From an uncultured Bacteroidales bacterium (GTDB lineage: Bacteria > Bacteroidota > Bacteroidia > Bacteroidales > F082), in assembly GCA_905233685.1 (NCBI GenBank), contig CAJOEZ010000022.1, forward strand, positions 1-64,000: a stretch of DNA of 64,000 nt, read 5' to 3'. Position 1 is the stretch's first letter; every line of letters begins with the position of its first letter. Both the position numbers and the translations under genes were made by a program. Positions 18,709-27,882 of the stretch are shown piece by piece. Below the pieces are notes generated by a model, which made no database searches, was not told the DNA's origin, and saw nothing but the letters and a program-made list of their open reading frames with translations.

Positions 18709-20406
18709 CTATAAAATCCTCACCCGACGTAAATCCAAAAGGTTAGTTGGATTGCTGCCCAAACCTTGCACACGCTCGTTCACGAAACGAAGCACCTCAT
18801 CATAGAATAGCACCACCACGGGAGCCTCTTGCATCATCAGGCTATCCATCTCGGTGTAATACTTGGCGCGTTCCTGCAAGTCATTGCACAACAAGGCTTT
18901 GTCATACAATTTGTCGTACTTGGGATTGGAATAGTGGCTGTAATTAGGTCCCGCCGGAGCGAAATTGGAGGTCGTGAACAGCGAAAGATAGTTCTCCGCG
19001 TCGGGATAGTCGGCCACCCACGAGGCACGGAAAAACGGTAGGCTTCCGTTGGACCTCATGCTGCGCAAGGTGGCGGGCGGTATCACCTCCATCTTGCACT
19101 GCAAGCCTATTTGCTCCACCTGACTTTGCACAAACTTTCCAATATCGGCGTAGTCGGCCACAGTAGTGAGTTGCAACAAATAGCCTTGCAGATGGTTCTC
19201 GGCCACCAAACGCTGGGCGCGTTTCAGGTCGTAACCATAGCCGATGGTTGGGCTGTGGCCGGGCAAGCCGGCGGGAATCATGCCGCCCGTGCCGGGTTCG
19301 CCAATGCCGTTGCGGAGATAGCGCAACATCTTCTCGCGGTCAATGCAGAGGCTAACCGCCTGACGCAGCGCCATTGAACGCACTGGCCCGAGGCTATCGT
19401 TGGGGTCGATATAGAAGGAAAAATATTCCGTGTTCAGGTAAGGCTCGGTAATCAGTTCGATTTTGTCCTCGTATTTTTGGCGCAGTTGGCCGTCGTAGGT
19501 CAGCAGTTCGTCCTTATAACGCGCATCAATGCCCGACATGAAATCAAACTTGCCCTTGATGAACTCCAAAAATGCCACTTGCTTGTCTATCAGAAAACTA
19601 ACGGAAACCGCATCGATATAAGGCAGCCTCTCCCCTGCCTCGTCGCACTCGAAATAATCGGGATTCTTGCGGAAGACCAACTTCACACCTTCCTTCCAAT
19701 ACTGGAACTTGAACGGCCCCGTCCCCACGGGATGGCTACGGAAGTTATCTCCATAATACTCAACGGCTTCCTTCGGCACGACCGAGGCGTAGGTCATGGA
19801 CAAAATGCCCAAAAACGGCGGGAACGGCTTCGACAACTCAATTTGGAAAGTGGTGTCATTAATGGCTGTGAAAGAGTATTGGTCGTTTTCCTGTTTGACG
19901 GACGCGAAAATCCACATTCCAGGCGAACTCAACTGCTTGTCCACCACGCGGTTGAAGGAATAGACAAAATCTTGAGCCGTAACAAAACGAGTCGGCGTTT
20001 GACTACGCGAATCTTCGATTTCGACAGGCTCAACGACCTTAACTTCTTCGCGCGGTGAAGGTGCCTGAGGCTGTCGAAGGCCCGACCCAACAAAGCACTC
20101 ATCCTCATGGAATTGCACATCATTCCTCAAATGAAAAGTATAACACAAACCGTCCTCGCTAATGTCCCACGATTTGGCCACCATCGGGACGAGGTTCATC
20201 TTGTCATCGAAAGCCACAAGGCTGTTATACACTTGGTTACAAGCCCAAATGTGGGGCAAGTCCTTGGCATAAATCGGGTCGAGGGTGAGGATACCAGCCG
20301 ATTCGTTGTATTTGAAAATGGCCAAACCTTCCTCGTCATCATGTCGTTGGCCACATCCTGTAGCCAACAAAATCAATGCCACCAACCCGAGCCAAAACCT
20401 CTTCAT
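18709..20406 (-). CDS. Peptide/nickel-type ABC transporter substrate-binding lipoprotein (SBP_bac_5)
   Basis: A protein of 565 residues. The ATG at 20406 gives the lipoprotein signal MKRFWLGLVALILLATGC; a GTG two codons earlier overlaps the lon stop. Family features include TLDPIYAKDLPHIWACNQVYNS, YTFHLRNDVQFH, FVYSFNRV and AMLRQAVSLCIDREKML-like segments, so it should bind peptides or a related solute. No permease or ATPase is adjacent. Residues about 110-129 (20020-20080) are not family sequence: they are the translation of a palindromic repeat also found elsewhere in the window, inserted in frame between DECF and the VTAQDF segment. The start is two bases after the lon stop, so it probably reads as part of the lon operon. 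Confidence 0.88.
   Translation of the reverse strand: MKRFWLGLVALILLATGCGQRHDDEEGLAIFKYNESAGILTLDPIYAKDLPHIWACNQVYNSLVAFDDKMNLVPMVAKSWDISEDGLCYTFHLRNDVQFHEDECFVGSGLRQPQAPSPREEVKVVEPVEIEDSRSQTPTRFVTAQDFVYSFNRVVDKQLSSPGMWIFASVKQENDQYSFTAINDTTFQIELSKPFPPFLGILSMTYASVVPKEAVEYYGDNFRSHPVGTGPFKFQYWKEGVKLVFRKNPDYFECDEAGERLPYIDAVSVSFLIDKQVAFLEFIKGKFDFMSGIDARYKDELLTYDGQLRQKYEDKIELITEPYLNTEYFSFYIDPNDSLGPVRSMALRQAVSLCIDREKMLRYLRNGIGEPGTGGMIPAGLPGHSPTIGYGYDLKRAQRLVAENHLQGYLLQLTTVADYADIGKFVQSQVEQIGLQCKMEVIPPATLRSMRSNGSLPFFRASWVADYPDAENYLSLFTTSNFAPAGPNYSHYSNPKYDKLYDKALLCNDLQERAKYYTEMDSLMMQEAPVVVLFYDEVLRFVNERVQGLGSNPTNLLDLRRVRIL
20020..20080. repeat. Palindromic repeat copy A, in frame inside the substrate-binding protein gene
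   Basis: The left arm TTCGACAGGCTCA..ACCTT and the right arm, read on the other strand, TTCGACAGCCTCA..ACCTT form an imperfect hairpin with about 19 bases between. The same arms occur at 41990-42049 and 42851-42915. The insert adds about 20 codons without a stop. Confidence 0.8.
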
Positions 20407-20408
20407 AA

Positions 20409-22904
20409 TCACTTGACTTTGAATCCGATAACTTCGGGATGCAGGTTATTCAGATATTTGTTGTAGTCGAGGTCGTTTTTGTCCTGTTCCTTCTCCAAAG
20501 CAAGGTCGAGCACCTGCATCATGTTTTCCACATAGTGGAAGTTCAGGCCGCTGATGTAGTCTTCCTTGATGTCCTTGATATCGTGCTCATTATCAACGGA
20601 AAGGATGAGGTCGGTCACGCCGTTGCGCTTGGCGGCTAAAATCTTTTCCTTCACGCCGCCCACGGGCAAAACTCTGCCTCGCAGCGTGATTTCGCCCGTC
20701 ATGGCCAACTGGCCTTTCACCTTGCGTTGCGTGAAGGCGGAAGTCAAAGCGGTGAGCATGGTGATGCCCGCCGAAGGGCCGTCCTTGGGCGTGGCACCTT
20801 CGGGGATGTGGACATGCACGTTCCAAGCGTCGAAAGCGTCAGGGTTGATGTTGAGTTGCGAGGCGTGTGCCTTGATGAACTCGAAAGCGATAGTCGCGCT
20901 TTCTTTCATCACCTCGCCGAGATTGCCTGTCAATGAAAGATGACCGCTGCCGCGACTCAAACTGACCTCGATGGAGAGAATTTCGCCGCCCACCTGAGTC
21001 CAAGCCAAACCTGTGGCCACGCCAGGCATGGTGTGCTTCACCTCGTCCTCGTCATGGTGCATGGGAACACCCAACACCTTGCGCAGGTCTTCAACCTTGA
21101 TTTTCTTATCAAACTCCTCACCCACAACGACTTGCTTGGCACGATAACGCATCAAGTCACCGATACGACGCTCCAAATTACGCACGCCTGCCTCGCGGGT
21201 ATAGTCCTCGATGACGCGCATCACCATCTCTTTCGGGATGGCAATTTGCTTGCTGTCGAGGCCGTGTTCCTTCATCTGTTTGGGAATCAGGTGACGCTTG
21301 GCGATTTCGTATTTCTCCTCGCGCAGGTAGCCGCTCAAATCGATGATTTCCATACGGTCGCGCAAGGCTGGATGAATGGTCGCGAGGTTGTTGGCCGTAG
21401 CGATAAAGAGGATTTTCGAAAGGTCGTAATCCAACTCAATGAAGTTGTCGTAGAAGGCGTTATTCTGTTCAGGGTCAAGGATTTCCAAAAGCGCAGCCTG
21501 CGGGTCGCCATTGATGTTGTTGCCGCTCACCTTGTCGATTTCGTCCAAGACGAAAACGGGATTCCCTGACTTCACCTTGCGCAAATTCTGGATAATTCGG
21601 CCCGGCATGGCACCGATATACGTTTTTCTGTGGCCGCGCAATTCGGATTCGTCGCGCACGCCGCCAAGTGACATTCTGACATATTTTCGGTTCAAAGCCC
21701 GCGCAATCGACTTGCCCAACGAGGTTTTGCCCACACCGGGAGGCCCGACTAAACACAATATCGGGGCTTTCATGTTGTTGCGCAGCTTCAAAACAGCCAA
21801 ATGCTCGATGATACGATCCTTCACCTTGTCTAAGCCGAAATGATCCTCGTCAAGAACACGTTGGGCACGTTTCAAGTCGAAGTTGTCTTTGGTGAAGTCA
21901 CCCCATGGCAAATCGACCAAATACTGCAAATAGTTCAACTGGATGCCGTATTCCGACGACTGCGGATGTGTGCGTTCCAATTTTTTCAACTCTCTTTCAA
22001 ACACCTCCGCCACTTCCTTCGACCACTTTTTCTTCTCGGCCTTTTCCTTCAACTCCTTGACATCCTGCTCATTAGGATTACCGCCCAACTCCTCTTGAAT
22101 AGTGCGAAGTTGTTGGTTGAGGAAATACTCGCGCTGTTGCTTGTCCATGTCGGTGCGCACTTTGCTCTGGATTTGCTGCTTCAGTTCGAGCATTTGTTTG
22201 GCCTCCGTCAACACCAAAAGCAGTCCATTGGCCATTTCATTGAGGTTGCGGGCTTCCAGAATCTTCTGACGAACAGGAAGTTCGGCCTCGATGTTGCTGG
22301 CCACGAAATTCAGCAAAAACACGGGGTCTTCGATGCTCTTGATGGCAAATCCGGCCTCTTGCGACAGGTTGCGCGAGCGCGGGATGACCTGAATGGCCAA
22401 GTCCCTGACCGACTGCAACAGCGCCTCAAACTTGCGCGAGTTGGGGACGTCTTCGGAAGCAGCGTATGGCATCACGACGGCCTTCATATAGGGGTCGTTT
22501 TGAATGGGTTCCACCACTTCGAAACGGCGTATGCCTTGTATGATCACCGTGATGCTGCCGTCAGGCATCTCGAAACTCTTGAGGATTTGGGCCGACACGC
22601 CAACCTTATACAGGTCGTCCAATACCGGCTCATCGACATTCGACTCCTTCTGCGCGATGACGCCAATGGGTCTGCGCTTGCGGCTGTATTCCTTCACCAA
22701 CAAAATCGACTTCTCGCGGCCAACTGTGATAGGGATGACCGTGCCCGGATAGAGTACCGAGTTGCGCAAAGGCATGATGGGCAGCTCCTCCGGCACAGGG
22801 TCATTTTGGCTGAGCTGTCCCTGCTCAATGGTCAGCACTGGGATGAACTCGGCATCCGTGTCAATCATATCTGAAAACAATTCAGGTTCAACTTTGTAAC
22901 TCAT
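20409..22904 (-). CDS. lon: ATP-dependent Lon protease
   Basis: A protein of 831 residues. The order is the N-terminal substrate-binding LON domain ([19 protein letters not shown]), a coiled-coil middle, an AAA+ ATPase with Walker [10 protein letters not shown] and Walker B VFVLDEID, and a C-terminal serine protease domain with catalytic Ser in [10 protein letters not shown] and Lys in ILAAKRNG. It degrades misfolded and regulatory proteins in the cytoplasm and is usually stress-induced. It is the first gene of a probable two-gene unit, with the substrate-binding lipoprotein starting two bases after its stop. No clear TAnnTTTG box is present upstream; the gap to 23064 holds a hairpin and an 11-bp palindrome, GACATTTTGTC, at 22932-22942. 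Confidence 0.97.
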   Translation of the reverse strand: MSYKVEPELFSDMIDTDAEFIPVLTIEQGQLSQNDPVPEELPIMPLRNSVLYPGTVIPITVGREKSILLVKEYSRKRRPIGVIAQKESNVDEPVLDDLYKVGVSAQILKSFEMPDGSITVIIQGIRRFEVVEPIQNDPYMKAVVMPYAASEDVPNSRKFEALLQSVRDLAIQVIPRSRNLSQEAGFAIKSIEDPVFLLNFVASNIEAELPVRQKILEARNLNEMANGLLLVLTEAKQMLELKQQIQSKVRTDMDKQQREYFLNQQLRTIQEELGGNPNEQDVKELKEKAEKKKWSKEVAEVFERELKKLERTHPQSSEYGIQLNYLQYLVDLPWGDFTKDNFDLKRAQRVLDEDHFGLDKVKDRIIEHLAVLKLRNNMKAPILCLVGPPGVGKTSLGKSIARALNRKYVRMSLGGVRDESELRGHRKTYIGAMPGRIIQNLRKVKSGNPVFVLDEIDKVSGNNINGDPQAALLEILDPEQNNAFYDNFIELDYDLSKILFIATANNLATIHPALRDRMEIIDLSGYLREEKYEIAKRHLIPKQMKEHGLDSKQIAIPKEMVMRVIEDYTREAGVRNLERRIGDLMRYRAKQVVVGEEFDKKIKVEDLRKVLGVPMHHDEDEVKHTMPGVATGLAWTQVGGEILSIEVSLSRGSGHLSLTGNLGEVMKESATIAFEFIKAHASQLNINPDAFDAWNVHVHIPEGATPKDGPSAGITMLTALTSAFTQRKVKGQLAMTGEITLRGRVLPVGGVKEKILAAKRNGVTDLILSVDNEHDIKDIKEDYISGLNFHYVENMMQVLDLALEKEQDKNDLDYNKYLNNLHPEVIGFKVK

Positions 22905-23010
22905 AGAAAGCTTTTTTGAAATGCAGCGGGCGACATTTTGTCAGTCAGCCACCCGCCGACACCTTATTATATATGTGGGTGCAAGCTTGGGCAATAATAA
23001 TGCCAAACAC

Positions 23011-23038
23011 AAAAAAAAGCCCTCGCTGTGGGCAAGAG
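23011..23038 (-). terminator. Terminator after the L31 gene
   Basis: On the minus strand GCCC-acagcga-GGGC is followed by eight T, about 27 bases past the stop of the ribosomal protein gene. Confidence 0.6.
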
Positions 23039-23064
23039 CTTCCTTTTTCTCGGTTGAATCGGCT

Positions 23065-23334
23065 TTATTTGGCCTCTTTCTTCTCAAAGAACTTCTTGTA
23101 CTTGTTGTTGAACTTATCAACACGACCGGCGGTGTCGACGAGCTTCATCTTACCAGTATAGAACGGGTGCGAAGCGCTGGAGATTTCGAGCTTCACGAGC
23201 GGGTATTCGTTGCCGTCTTCCCACTTGATGGTCTCCTTGGTGTTGATGGTCGAACGTGACAGGAAGGTCACATCGTTTGACATATCTTTGAAAACAACCA
23301 GTCTGTAATTCTTAGGGTGAATGTCTTTTTTCAT
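23065..23334 (-). CDS. rpmE2: 50S ribosomal protein L31, type B
   Basis: A protein of 89 residues. The ATG at 23334 gives the family N-terminus [20 protein letters not shown]. The protein lacks the paired zinc-binding Cys of type A L31, and [22 protein letters not shown] is typical of the type B (C-minus) form, which needs no zinc. A -7 box lies upstream at 23363-23370. It is monocistronic. Confidence 0.95.
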   Translation of the reverse strand: MKKDIHPKNYRLVVFKDMSNDVTFLSRSTINTKETIKWEDGNEYPLVKLEISSASHPFYTGKMKLVDTAGRVDKFNNKYKKFFEKKEAK

Positions 23335-23362
23335 CGCTTTCTTTCCTTTAATTTTGAGTGTG

Positions 23363-23370
23363 CAAAAGTA
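23363..23370 (-). promoter_or_regulatory. -7 box TACTTTTG for the L31 gene
   Basis: An exact TAnnTTTG match on the minus strand, 28 bases before the ATG. An ATTG at 23390-23393 is at the standard 19-base spacing for the -33 element. Confidence 0.6.
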
Positions 23371-23460
23371 CAACTATTTATTGGAATGGCAATCGTTTTG
23401 GAGAAAATTTTTTACCACACAAAACAATCATCTATGTATCAGTAATTTATACTTAATAAT

Positions 23461-24171
23461 TTACTCTACAGGATGCACCGGACGGACTATCAAACCGAAC
23501 TCGCGACTATAGTCGTAGATGTCATGGTCAATCCAATCACCGCCATTCCCACTGAAGCTAAAGCCCTTCGCCATATCTGGCAAGGACTTGCTGAGCGAAC
23601 TTGACCAGTAATAACCTCCACTGCCAACATGGCTCAAATCAGCATCCGAACGGCTGCCTGCAGCGGGCAGGAAGATGCTATTGCCATTGCGTGCCGTGAA
23701 CAGGAAACCGTTCACACCGTTTTGTGTGGTCCAGGTATAATCGCAACGGGTCAGCAACTCAACCCATTCGCTATAGGTCGGAGTGCGCCAGCCCTCACCC
23801 CAGTTGGCCGTGGCGGCATCGTCACCAGACTCTAAGGTCTTCAGTTTGTCGGTGAAACCATCGAAGCCGAAGTCTGTTTCTGTACAATACTTTGTGAGTT
23901 GGTTGTAGTCGCCCTTGCAATAGGTGTATGTGCTCCAATCGTACACGATTTTAGTTTGGGTTTCGCCCCAGGCAAAGTAATCGCCGTAGTCTTCGGGATG
24001 CTCGGCGCCCACGTTGCAAGTCGCCCACATCGTGCCGCTACGCAAGCCGAGGTCGACATAATCGTAGCCGTTGCAGGTGCCGTTTCCGCCGTTGTTTTTC
24101 TTGCATCCAGCGGAACAAACCACTGCCGCCATTAGCATTATGGCTGCTATAGCTTTGTAGAATCTTTGCAT
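23461..24171 (-). CDS. FISUMP-domain lipoprotein (copy 2)
   Basis: A protein of 236 residues from the ATG at 24171, giving the signal MQRFYKAIAAIMLMAAVVC and lipobox CSAGC. An in-frame ATG at 24186 is possible. The body is a Fibrobacter succinogenes major paralogous domain: YVDLGLRSGTMWATCNVGA, EDYGDYFAWGET, ANWGEGWRTPTYSEW, NGNSIFLPAAG, YYWSSS and a final RPV. Such lectin-fold surface lipoproteins are abundant in Bacteroidota; their ligands are unknown. It is closely related to, and lies directly downstream of, the copy at 24190, and probably shares its transcript. Confidence 0.85.
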   Translation of the reverse strand: MQRFYKAIAAIMLMAAVVCSAGCKKNNGGNGTCNGYDYVDLGLRSGTMWATCNVGAEHPEDYGDYFAWGETQTKIVYDWSTYTYCKGDYNQLTKYCTETDFGFDGFTDKLKTLESGDDAATANWGEGWRTPTYSEWVELLTRCDYTWTTQNGVNGFLFTARNGNSIFLPAAGSRSDADLSHVGSGGYYWSSSLSKSLPDMAKGFSFSGNGGDWIDHDIYDYSREFGLIVRPVHPVE

Positions 24172-24189
24172 ATGTATTAGTTTCATTTT

Positions 24190-24918
24190 TTATTCTTCCA
24201 TTAGGACAGGGCGCACCGTGAAGCCATTGTATCGGTAGTCGCTGTTCATGTCGCGGTAGTACGAAAAGAAGTAAAGGTACCAAGCACTGCATGGGTAGTC
24301 TAGGTCGAACGACCTCGACCAATAGAGGCCGTCGCAGTCAACAAACTCAAGCTCCGAGTCTCGGCGGTTGCCGGCGGCAGGCAGGAAGATGCTGTTCCCA
24401 TTACTCGCAGTGAATACTCTCCCTTTCACGCCGTTTCGGGTTGTCCATGAACTTGTCGTGTTTTGGTACAATTCCTCCCACTGTTCTTCTGTCGGAATGT
24501 GCCAACCGCTGCCCCAGTTGGCTGTGGCGGCATCGTCGCCAGGCTCCAGGGTAGTAAGGTTGTCGGTGAAGCCATTGTATCCATATCTGCTGGAGTTGCA
24601 GTACTTGGTGAGCTGGTCGTCATTGCCGTTACACCATTTGTAAGTAGTCCAGTTGTAGATGGTTTTTGGCTCGGTCTCGCCCCATGCAAAATAATCACCG
24701 TAGTCTTCGGGATTGTCGGCTCCCACGTTACAAGTAGCCCACAGTGTGCCACTAGGCAGATCAAGGTCAACGTATGCATGGCCATTAAGGTTACCGCCTC
24801 CGTTGTCACCATTGTTGTTTCCCCCATTGTTCGGGGCATCGGGTTTTGTACATCCTACGGCAAAACAAACCACTATCATTAGCATTATGGCTGCTATAAC
24901 CTTCGTGAATCTTTGCAT
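24190..24918 (-). CDS. FISUMP-domain lipoprotein (copy 1)
   Basis: A protein of 242 residues from the ATG at 24918, chosen for the signal MQRFTKVIAAIMLMIVVCF and lipobox FAVGC and because the -7 box at 24947 lies just upstream. After an Asn/Gly-rich linker comes the FISUMP domain: YVDLDLPSGTLWATCNVGA, DYGDYFAWGETEPK, NWGSGWHIPTEEQW, NGNSIFLPAAG, YWSRS and TVRPV. Its signal peptide and domain are strongly similar to the next gene, so the pair is a tandem duplication. Confidence 0.85.
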   Translation of the reverse strand: MQRFTKVIAAIMLMIVVCFAVGCTKPDAPNNGGNNNGDNGGGNLNGHAYVDLDLPSGTLWATCNVGADNPEDYGDYFAWGETEPKTIYNWTTYKWCNGNDDQLTKYCNSSRYGYNGFTDNLTTLEPGDDAATANWGSGWHIPTEEQWEELYQNTTSSWTTRNGVKGRVFTASNGNSIFLPAAGNRRDSELEFVDCDGLYWSRSFDLDYPCSAWYLYFFSYYRDMNSDYRYNGFTVRPVLMEE

Positions 24919-24946
24919 AATAATTGATTTTGATGATTTCGTGCTG

Positions 24947-24954
24947 CAAAAGTA
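24947..24954 (-). promoter_or_regulatory. -7 box TACTTTTG for the FISUMP pair
   Basis: An exact TAnnTTTG match on the minus strand, 28 bases before the ATG at 24918. Confidence 0.55.
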
Positions 24955-25069
24955 GCGATTAATTCCAAATAGTACATTCCTTTTCATTTTTGTTATGCTA
25001 AATTTACAGCGGAGATTGCAAAATTCGGCATAAAATTTCACTTGCAACACACAAAGCCACAACTTTCAC

Positions 25070-25077
25070 TATATTTG
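25070..25077 (+). promoter_or_regulatory. -7 box TATATTTG before the AlbA_2 remnant
   Basis: A TAnnTTTG match 26 bases before the remnant ATG at 25104, so the remnant may still be transcribed. Confidence 0.5.
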
Positions 25078-25103
25078 CACCCAAAAATCAATCATCTTCA
25101 ACT

Positions 25104-25653
25104 ATGGCTCTACTCGCCGACATCAATGATTTGCTCAAGAAGCGCAAGGTTGAATCCGACCGCATCGAGTTCAAGAAAGGCTGGAACCCGACCGCCATCT
25201 ACCGTTCTATCTGTGCATTTGCCAACGATATTGAAGACATTGGTGGAGGCTTTGGCCGCCATCGAAACCGACAAGGAACGCTCCTTCTTCCTCATTGATT
25301 TGCCTTGCCGTTCCGATATGGTGGAGAATATGGCCATTGACAAAATCATCCGCTATAATGATTCTTATGGAGCCGTTGATTTCACCAAAGATTTCACTAA
25401 AGATTTCACTAAAGACTTCATAAAAGAAAACGAAGCGGAACTAACTGAAAGACAGAAAGAAATACTCCTTATTTTAGCCGAAGACAACACACTTTCTTCC
25501 CCAAAGATTTCCCTAAAGATTTCCCTAAAGAAATCTGTGACGAGTCGTACCGTAAAAACAGATTTATCTAATCTTCAGAAGAAAGGAATTATCCTGCACA
25601 AAGGTGGTCGTAAAAACGGTTACTGGCAACTGCTTTTCTTGCCAATGGAATGA
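25104..25653 (+). pseudogene. AlbA_2-type putative transcriptional regulator, internally deleted and frameshifted
   Basis: The ATG at 25104 opens a normal AlbA_2/Schlafen-type DNA-binding N-terminus (LLKKRKVESDRIEFKKGWNP..FANDIEDIGGG). Near 25245 that frame runs into unrelated sequence and stops at 25298. The second part of the family, EALAAIETDKERSFFLIDLP and a C-terminal winged helix (SRTVKTDLSNLQKKGIIL..GGRKNGYW), continues in another frame to 25653. The core expected between the two parts is missing, so a large deletion has joined them out of frame. Two short in-frame repeats lie in the second part: a 12-bp DFTK unit at 25378-25425 and a KISL unit at 25502-25530. An ORF starting at 25042 spans the second part but lacks the domain start. 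Confidence 0.7.
25378..25425 (+). repeat. 12-bp minisatellite (four near-copies)
   Basis: Four successive 12-base units of the form GATTTCACTAAA encode D-F-T/I-K repeats inside the AlbA_2 remnant. Confidence 0.7.
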
Positions 25654-25735
25654 TTCATTAGTTCTCCCAATCCCCTTCTATTCCATAGAAAAACCTAAAT
25701 ATTTCAAAAAAGGTGTGGCACATGATTTTATTTCT

Positions 25736-25743
25736 TATCTTTG
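25736..25743 (+). promoter_or_regulatory. -7 box TATCTTTG for serC
   Basis: A TAnnTTTG match 66 bases before the serC ATG at 25810; the leader between is AT-rich with no hairpin that stands out. Confidence 0.55.
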
Positions 25744-25809
25744 CAGCAAAATAAAGTCAACATAATTAACCAACAAATTATCAATCAAACGTTTAAATCA
25801 ACAACTGTA

Positions 25810-26877
25810 ATGAAACAAGCTTTTAATTTCAACGCAGGCCCTTGCGTCCTGCCCAAGCAAGCTATTGAGAACACCGTCAAGGCGCTCTACGATTTCGACA
25901 ACACTGGTATCGGCATCGCCGAAATCAGCCACCGTACTCCCGGTTGGGAAAAACTGATGGCCGACACCCGCCAACTGTGGCGCGACCTGCTGAACATCCC
26001 CGCTGAGTACGAAGTGCTCTTCCTCGGTGGCGGTGCCAGCACCGGCTTTATGGATGTCCCCGCCAACCTTCTCAACAAGAAGGCTGCCTACCTGCAGACC
26101 GGCGTGTGGGCCAAGAAGGCCGCCAAGGAAGCCAAACTGTTCGGCGAAACCGTGATCGTCGCCAGCAGTGAGGACAAGACCTACACCTACATCCCGAAGG
26201 GTTGGACCGTCCCCACTGAGATCCGCAAGGACTTCAACGCCAGTGAAATCAACAACGTGATGCTGGTTGCCGACATGAGCTCCGATATCATGAGCCGTCC
26301 CGTCGACGTGAAGAAGTACGGCCTCATCTATGCCGGTGCCCAAAAGAACGTCGGCCCCGCCGGTGTCACCGTTTACATTGTCAAGAAGGACATCCTCGGC
26401 AAGATCACCGACCGTCAGTACATGAACCCGCTACCCACCATGGTGGACTTCCGCACCCACGCCGCTGAAGAAGCCAAGAACATTTCCATGTTCAACACGC
26501 CTCCGGTCATCAACATCTACATGATGTACGAAACCCTGAAGTGGGTCAAGGAAACTGTTGGTGGCGTTGAGGCCATGAACAAGATCAATGTCAAGAAGAG
26601 CGCCATGCTCTATGAAGAAATCGACCGCAACAGCATGTTCATCGGCACCGCCGAGAAGGACAGCCGTTCCATCATGAACCACTGCTTCGTCATGGCTCCT
26701 GGCCGCGAGGATTTGCAAGACGCTTTCATGGCTTTCGCCAAGGAGCGCGGCATGGTCGGCATCAAGGGTCACCGCAGCGTCGGTGGCTTCCGCGCCAGCC
26801 TCTACAATGCCTGCCCGATTGAGGCCGTTGAAGCCCTCGTCCAGTGCATGCAAGACTTTGAGAAAGCAAACAAATAA
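25810..26877 (+). CDS. serC: Phosphoserine aminotransferase SerC
   Basis: A protein of 355 residues. It converts 3-phosphohydroxypyruvate and glutamate to phosphoserine, the second step of serine synthesis, with PLP. The ATG at 25810 gives the family start MKQAFNFNAGPCVLP; the earlier in-frame ATG at 25741 overlaps the -7 box. Other signatures are EISHRTPGWEKLM, VLFLGGGASTGF and the PLP lysine in YAGAQKNVGPAGVT (Lys179). It is the first gene of a serine cluster, 24 bases before serA. No serB-type phosphatase is present in the window. Confidence 0.97.
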   Translation: MKQAFNFNAGPCVLPKQAIENTVKALYDFDNTGIGIAEISHRTPGWEKLMADTRQLWRDLLNIPAEYEVLFLGGGASTGFMDVPANLLNKKAAYLQTGVWAKKAAKEAKLFGETVIVASSEDKTYTYIPKGWTVPTEIRKDFNASEINNVMLVADMSSDIMSRPVDVKKYGLIYAGAQKNVGPAGVTVYIVKKDILGKITDRQYMNPLPTMVDFRTHAAEEAKNISMFNTPPVINIYMMYETLKWVKETVGGVEAMNKINVKKSAMLYEEIDRNSMFIGTAEKDSRSIMNHCFVMAPGREDLQDAFMAFAKERGMVGIKGHRSVGGFRASLYNACPIEAVEALVQCMQDFEKANK

Positions 26878-26901
26878 ACAACAAATTCAAACAAGAACGA
26901 A

Positions 26902-27819
26902 ATGAAAGTTTTAGTTGCAACTGAGAAGCCTTTTGCCAAGATCGCCGTAGACGGCATCCGCGAAGTCGTAGAGAAGAATGGCTACGAACTGGCTCTTTTG
27001 GAAAAATATACTGATGTCAATGACCTCTACAAGGCCGTTGCTGACGCCGATGCCCTCATCGTCCGTTCCGACAAGGTGACGAAGGAAGTCATCGACCACG
27101 CCAACAACCTGAAGATCGTCGTCCGTGCCGGCGCCGGTTACGACAACCTCGACCTAGAGGCTTGCACCGCCAAAGGCATCGTGGCCATGAACACTCCTGG
27201 TCAGAACAGCAATGCCGTTGCTGAACTCGTCATGGGTATGCTGGTCTATGCCGTCCGTAACTTCTACAACGGCAAGAGCGGCAGCGAACTGATGGGCAAG
27301 AAGCTCGGTCTGCTGGCCTTCGGTAACGTGGGTCGCAACGTGGCCCGCATCGCCAAGGGCTTCGGCATGGATGTCTATGCTTTCGACGAATTCGTCCCCG
27401 CCGACAAGATTGAAGAAGCTGGCGTTCACGCTGTCGCCAACCGCGATGCCCTCTTTGAAACTTGCGACGTGGTCAGCTTGCACATCCCTGCCACTGCCGA
27501 GACCAAGCAGAGCATCAACTACGCTGTGGTAAACAAGATGCACAAAGGCGGCATCCTCGTGAACACCGCCCGTAAGGAAGTCATCAACGAGCCTGAACTG
27601 CTCAAGTTGATGGCCGAGCGCACCGACCTCAAGTACATCACCGACATCATGCCGGATGCCGACGCCGAGTTCAAGGCTTTCGAAGGCCGCTACTTCGCCA
27701 CGCCCAAGAAGATGGGTGCCCAGACCGAAGAGGCCAACATCAACGCCGGCCTCGCCGCCGCTAACCAGATTGCCGACTTTTTCAAGACCGGCAACAGAAG
27801 GTTCCAAGTGAACAAGTAA
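26902..27819 (+). CDS. serA: D-3-phosphoglycerate dehydrogenase (short form, ACT-less)
   Basis: A protein of 305 residues of the D-isomer-specific 2-hydroxyacid dehydrogenase family, catalysing the first step of serine synthesis. The NAD-binding core is LLAFGNVGRNVARIAKGFG with the acidic residue in YAFDEF; the substrate Arg is in VNTARKEVINE. It ends soon after the catalytic domain and has no ACT or allosteric domain. The usual catalytic His of TPHxGxxT is Lys here (TPKKMGAQT), as described for type IIIK phosphoglycerate dehydrogenases such as that of Entamoeba. It follows serC closely in the same operon, and a hairpin terminator lies just after it. Confidence 0.93.
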   Translation: MKVLVATEKPFAKIAVDGIREVVEKNGYELALLEKYTDVNDLYKAVADADALIVRSDKVTKEVIDHANNLKIVVRAGAGYDNLDLEACTAKGIVAMNTPGQNSNAVAELVMGMLVYAVRNFYNGKSGSELMGKKLGLLAFGNVGRNVARIAKGFGMDVYAFDEFVPADKIEEAGVHAVANRDALFETCDVVSLHIPATAETKQSINYAVVNKMHKGGILVNTARKEVINEPELLKLMAERTDLKYITDIMPDADAEFKAFEGRYFATPKKMGAQTEEANINAGLAAANQIADFFKTGNRRFQVNK

Positions 27820-27830
27820 TTATGAATCGT

Positions 27831-27868
27831 GAAAGGAGCCGTTGCTAAATTGCGGCGGCTCCTTTATT
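27831..27868 (+). terminator. Hairpin after serA
   Basis: AAAGGAGCC pairs with GGCTCCTTT around a loop of about 16 bases, followed by a weak T-rich tail (TTTATTA). It lies between serA and the DUF4160 gene and would reduce read-through. Confidence 0.5.
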
Positions 27869-27882
27869 AAGCCATCGTCATC

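Noticed and set aside
22905-23010. Heat-shock-type operator upstream of lon (GACATTTTGTC palindrome, GC-rich hairpin)
   Set aside because: The palindrome is short and I could not match it to CIRCE or another known heat-shock element; nothing else supports a regulator site.
25042-25653. A single intact 203-codon gene instead of the AlbA_2 pseudogene
   Set aside because: The first 60 or so residues of this frame are out-of-frame translation of the AlbA_2 N-terminus; only the second part is real family sequence.
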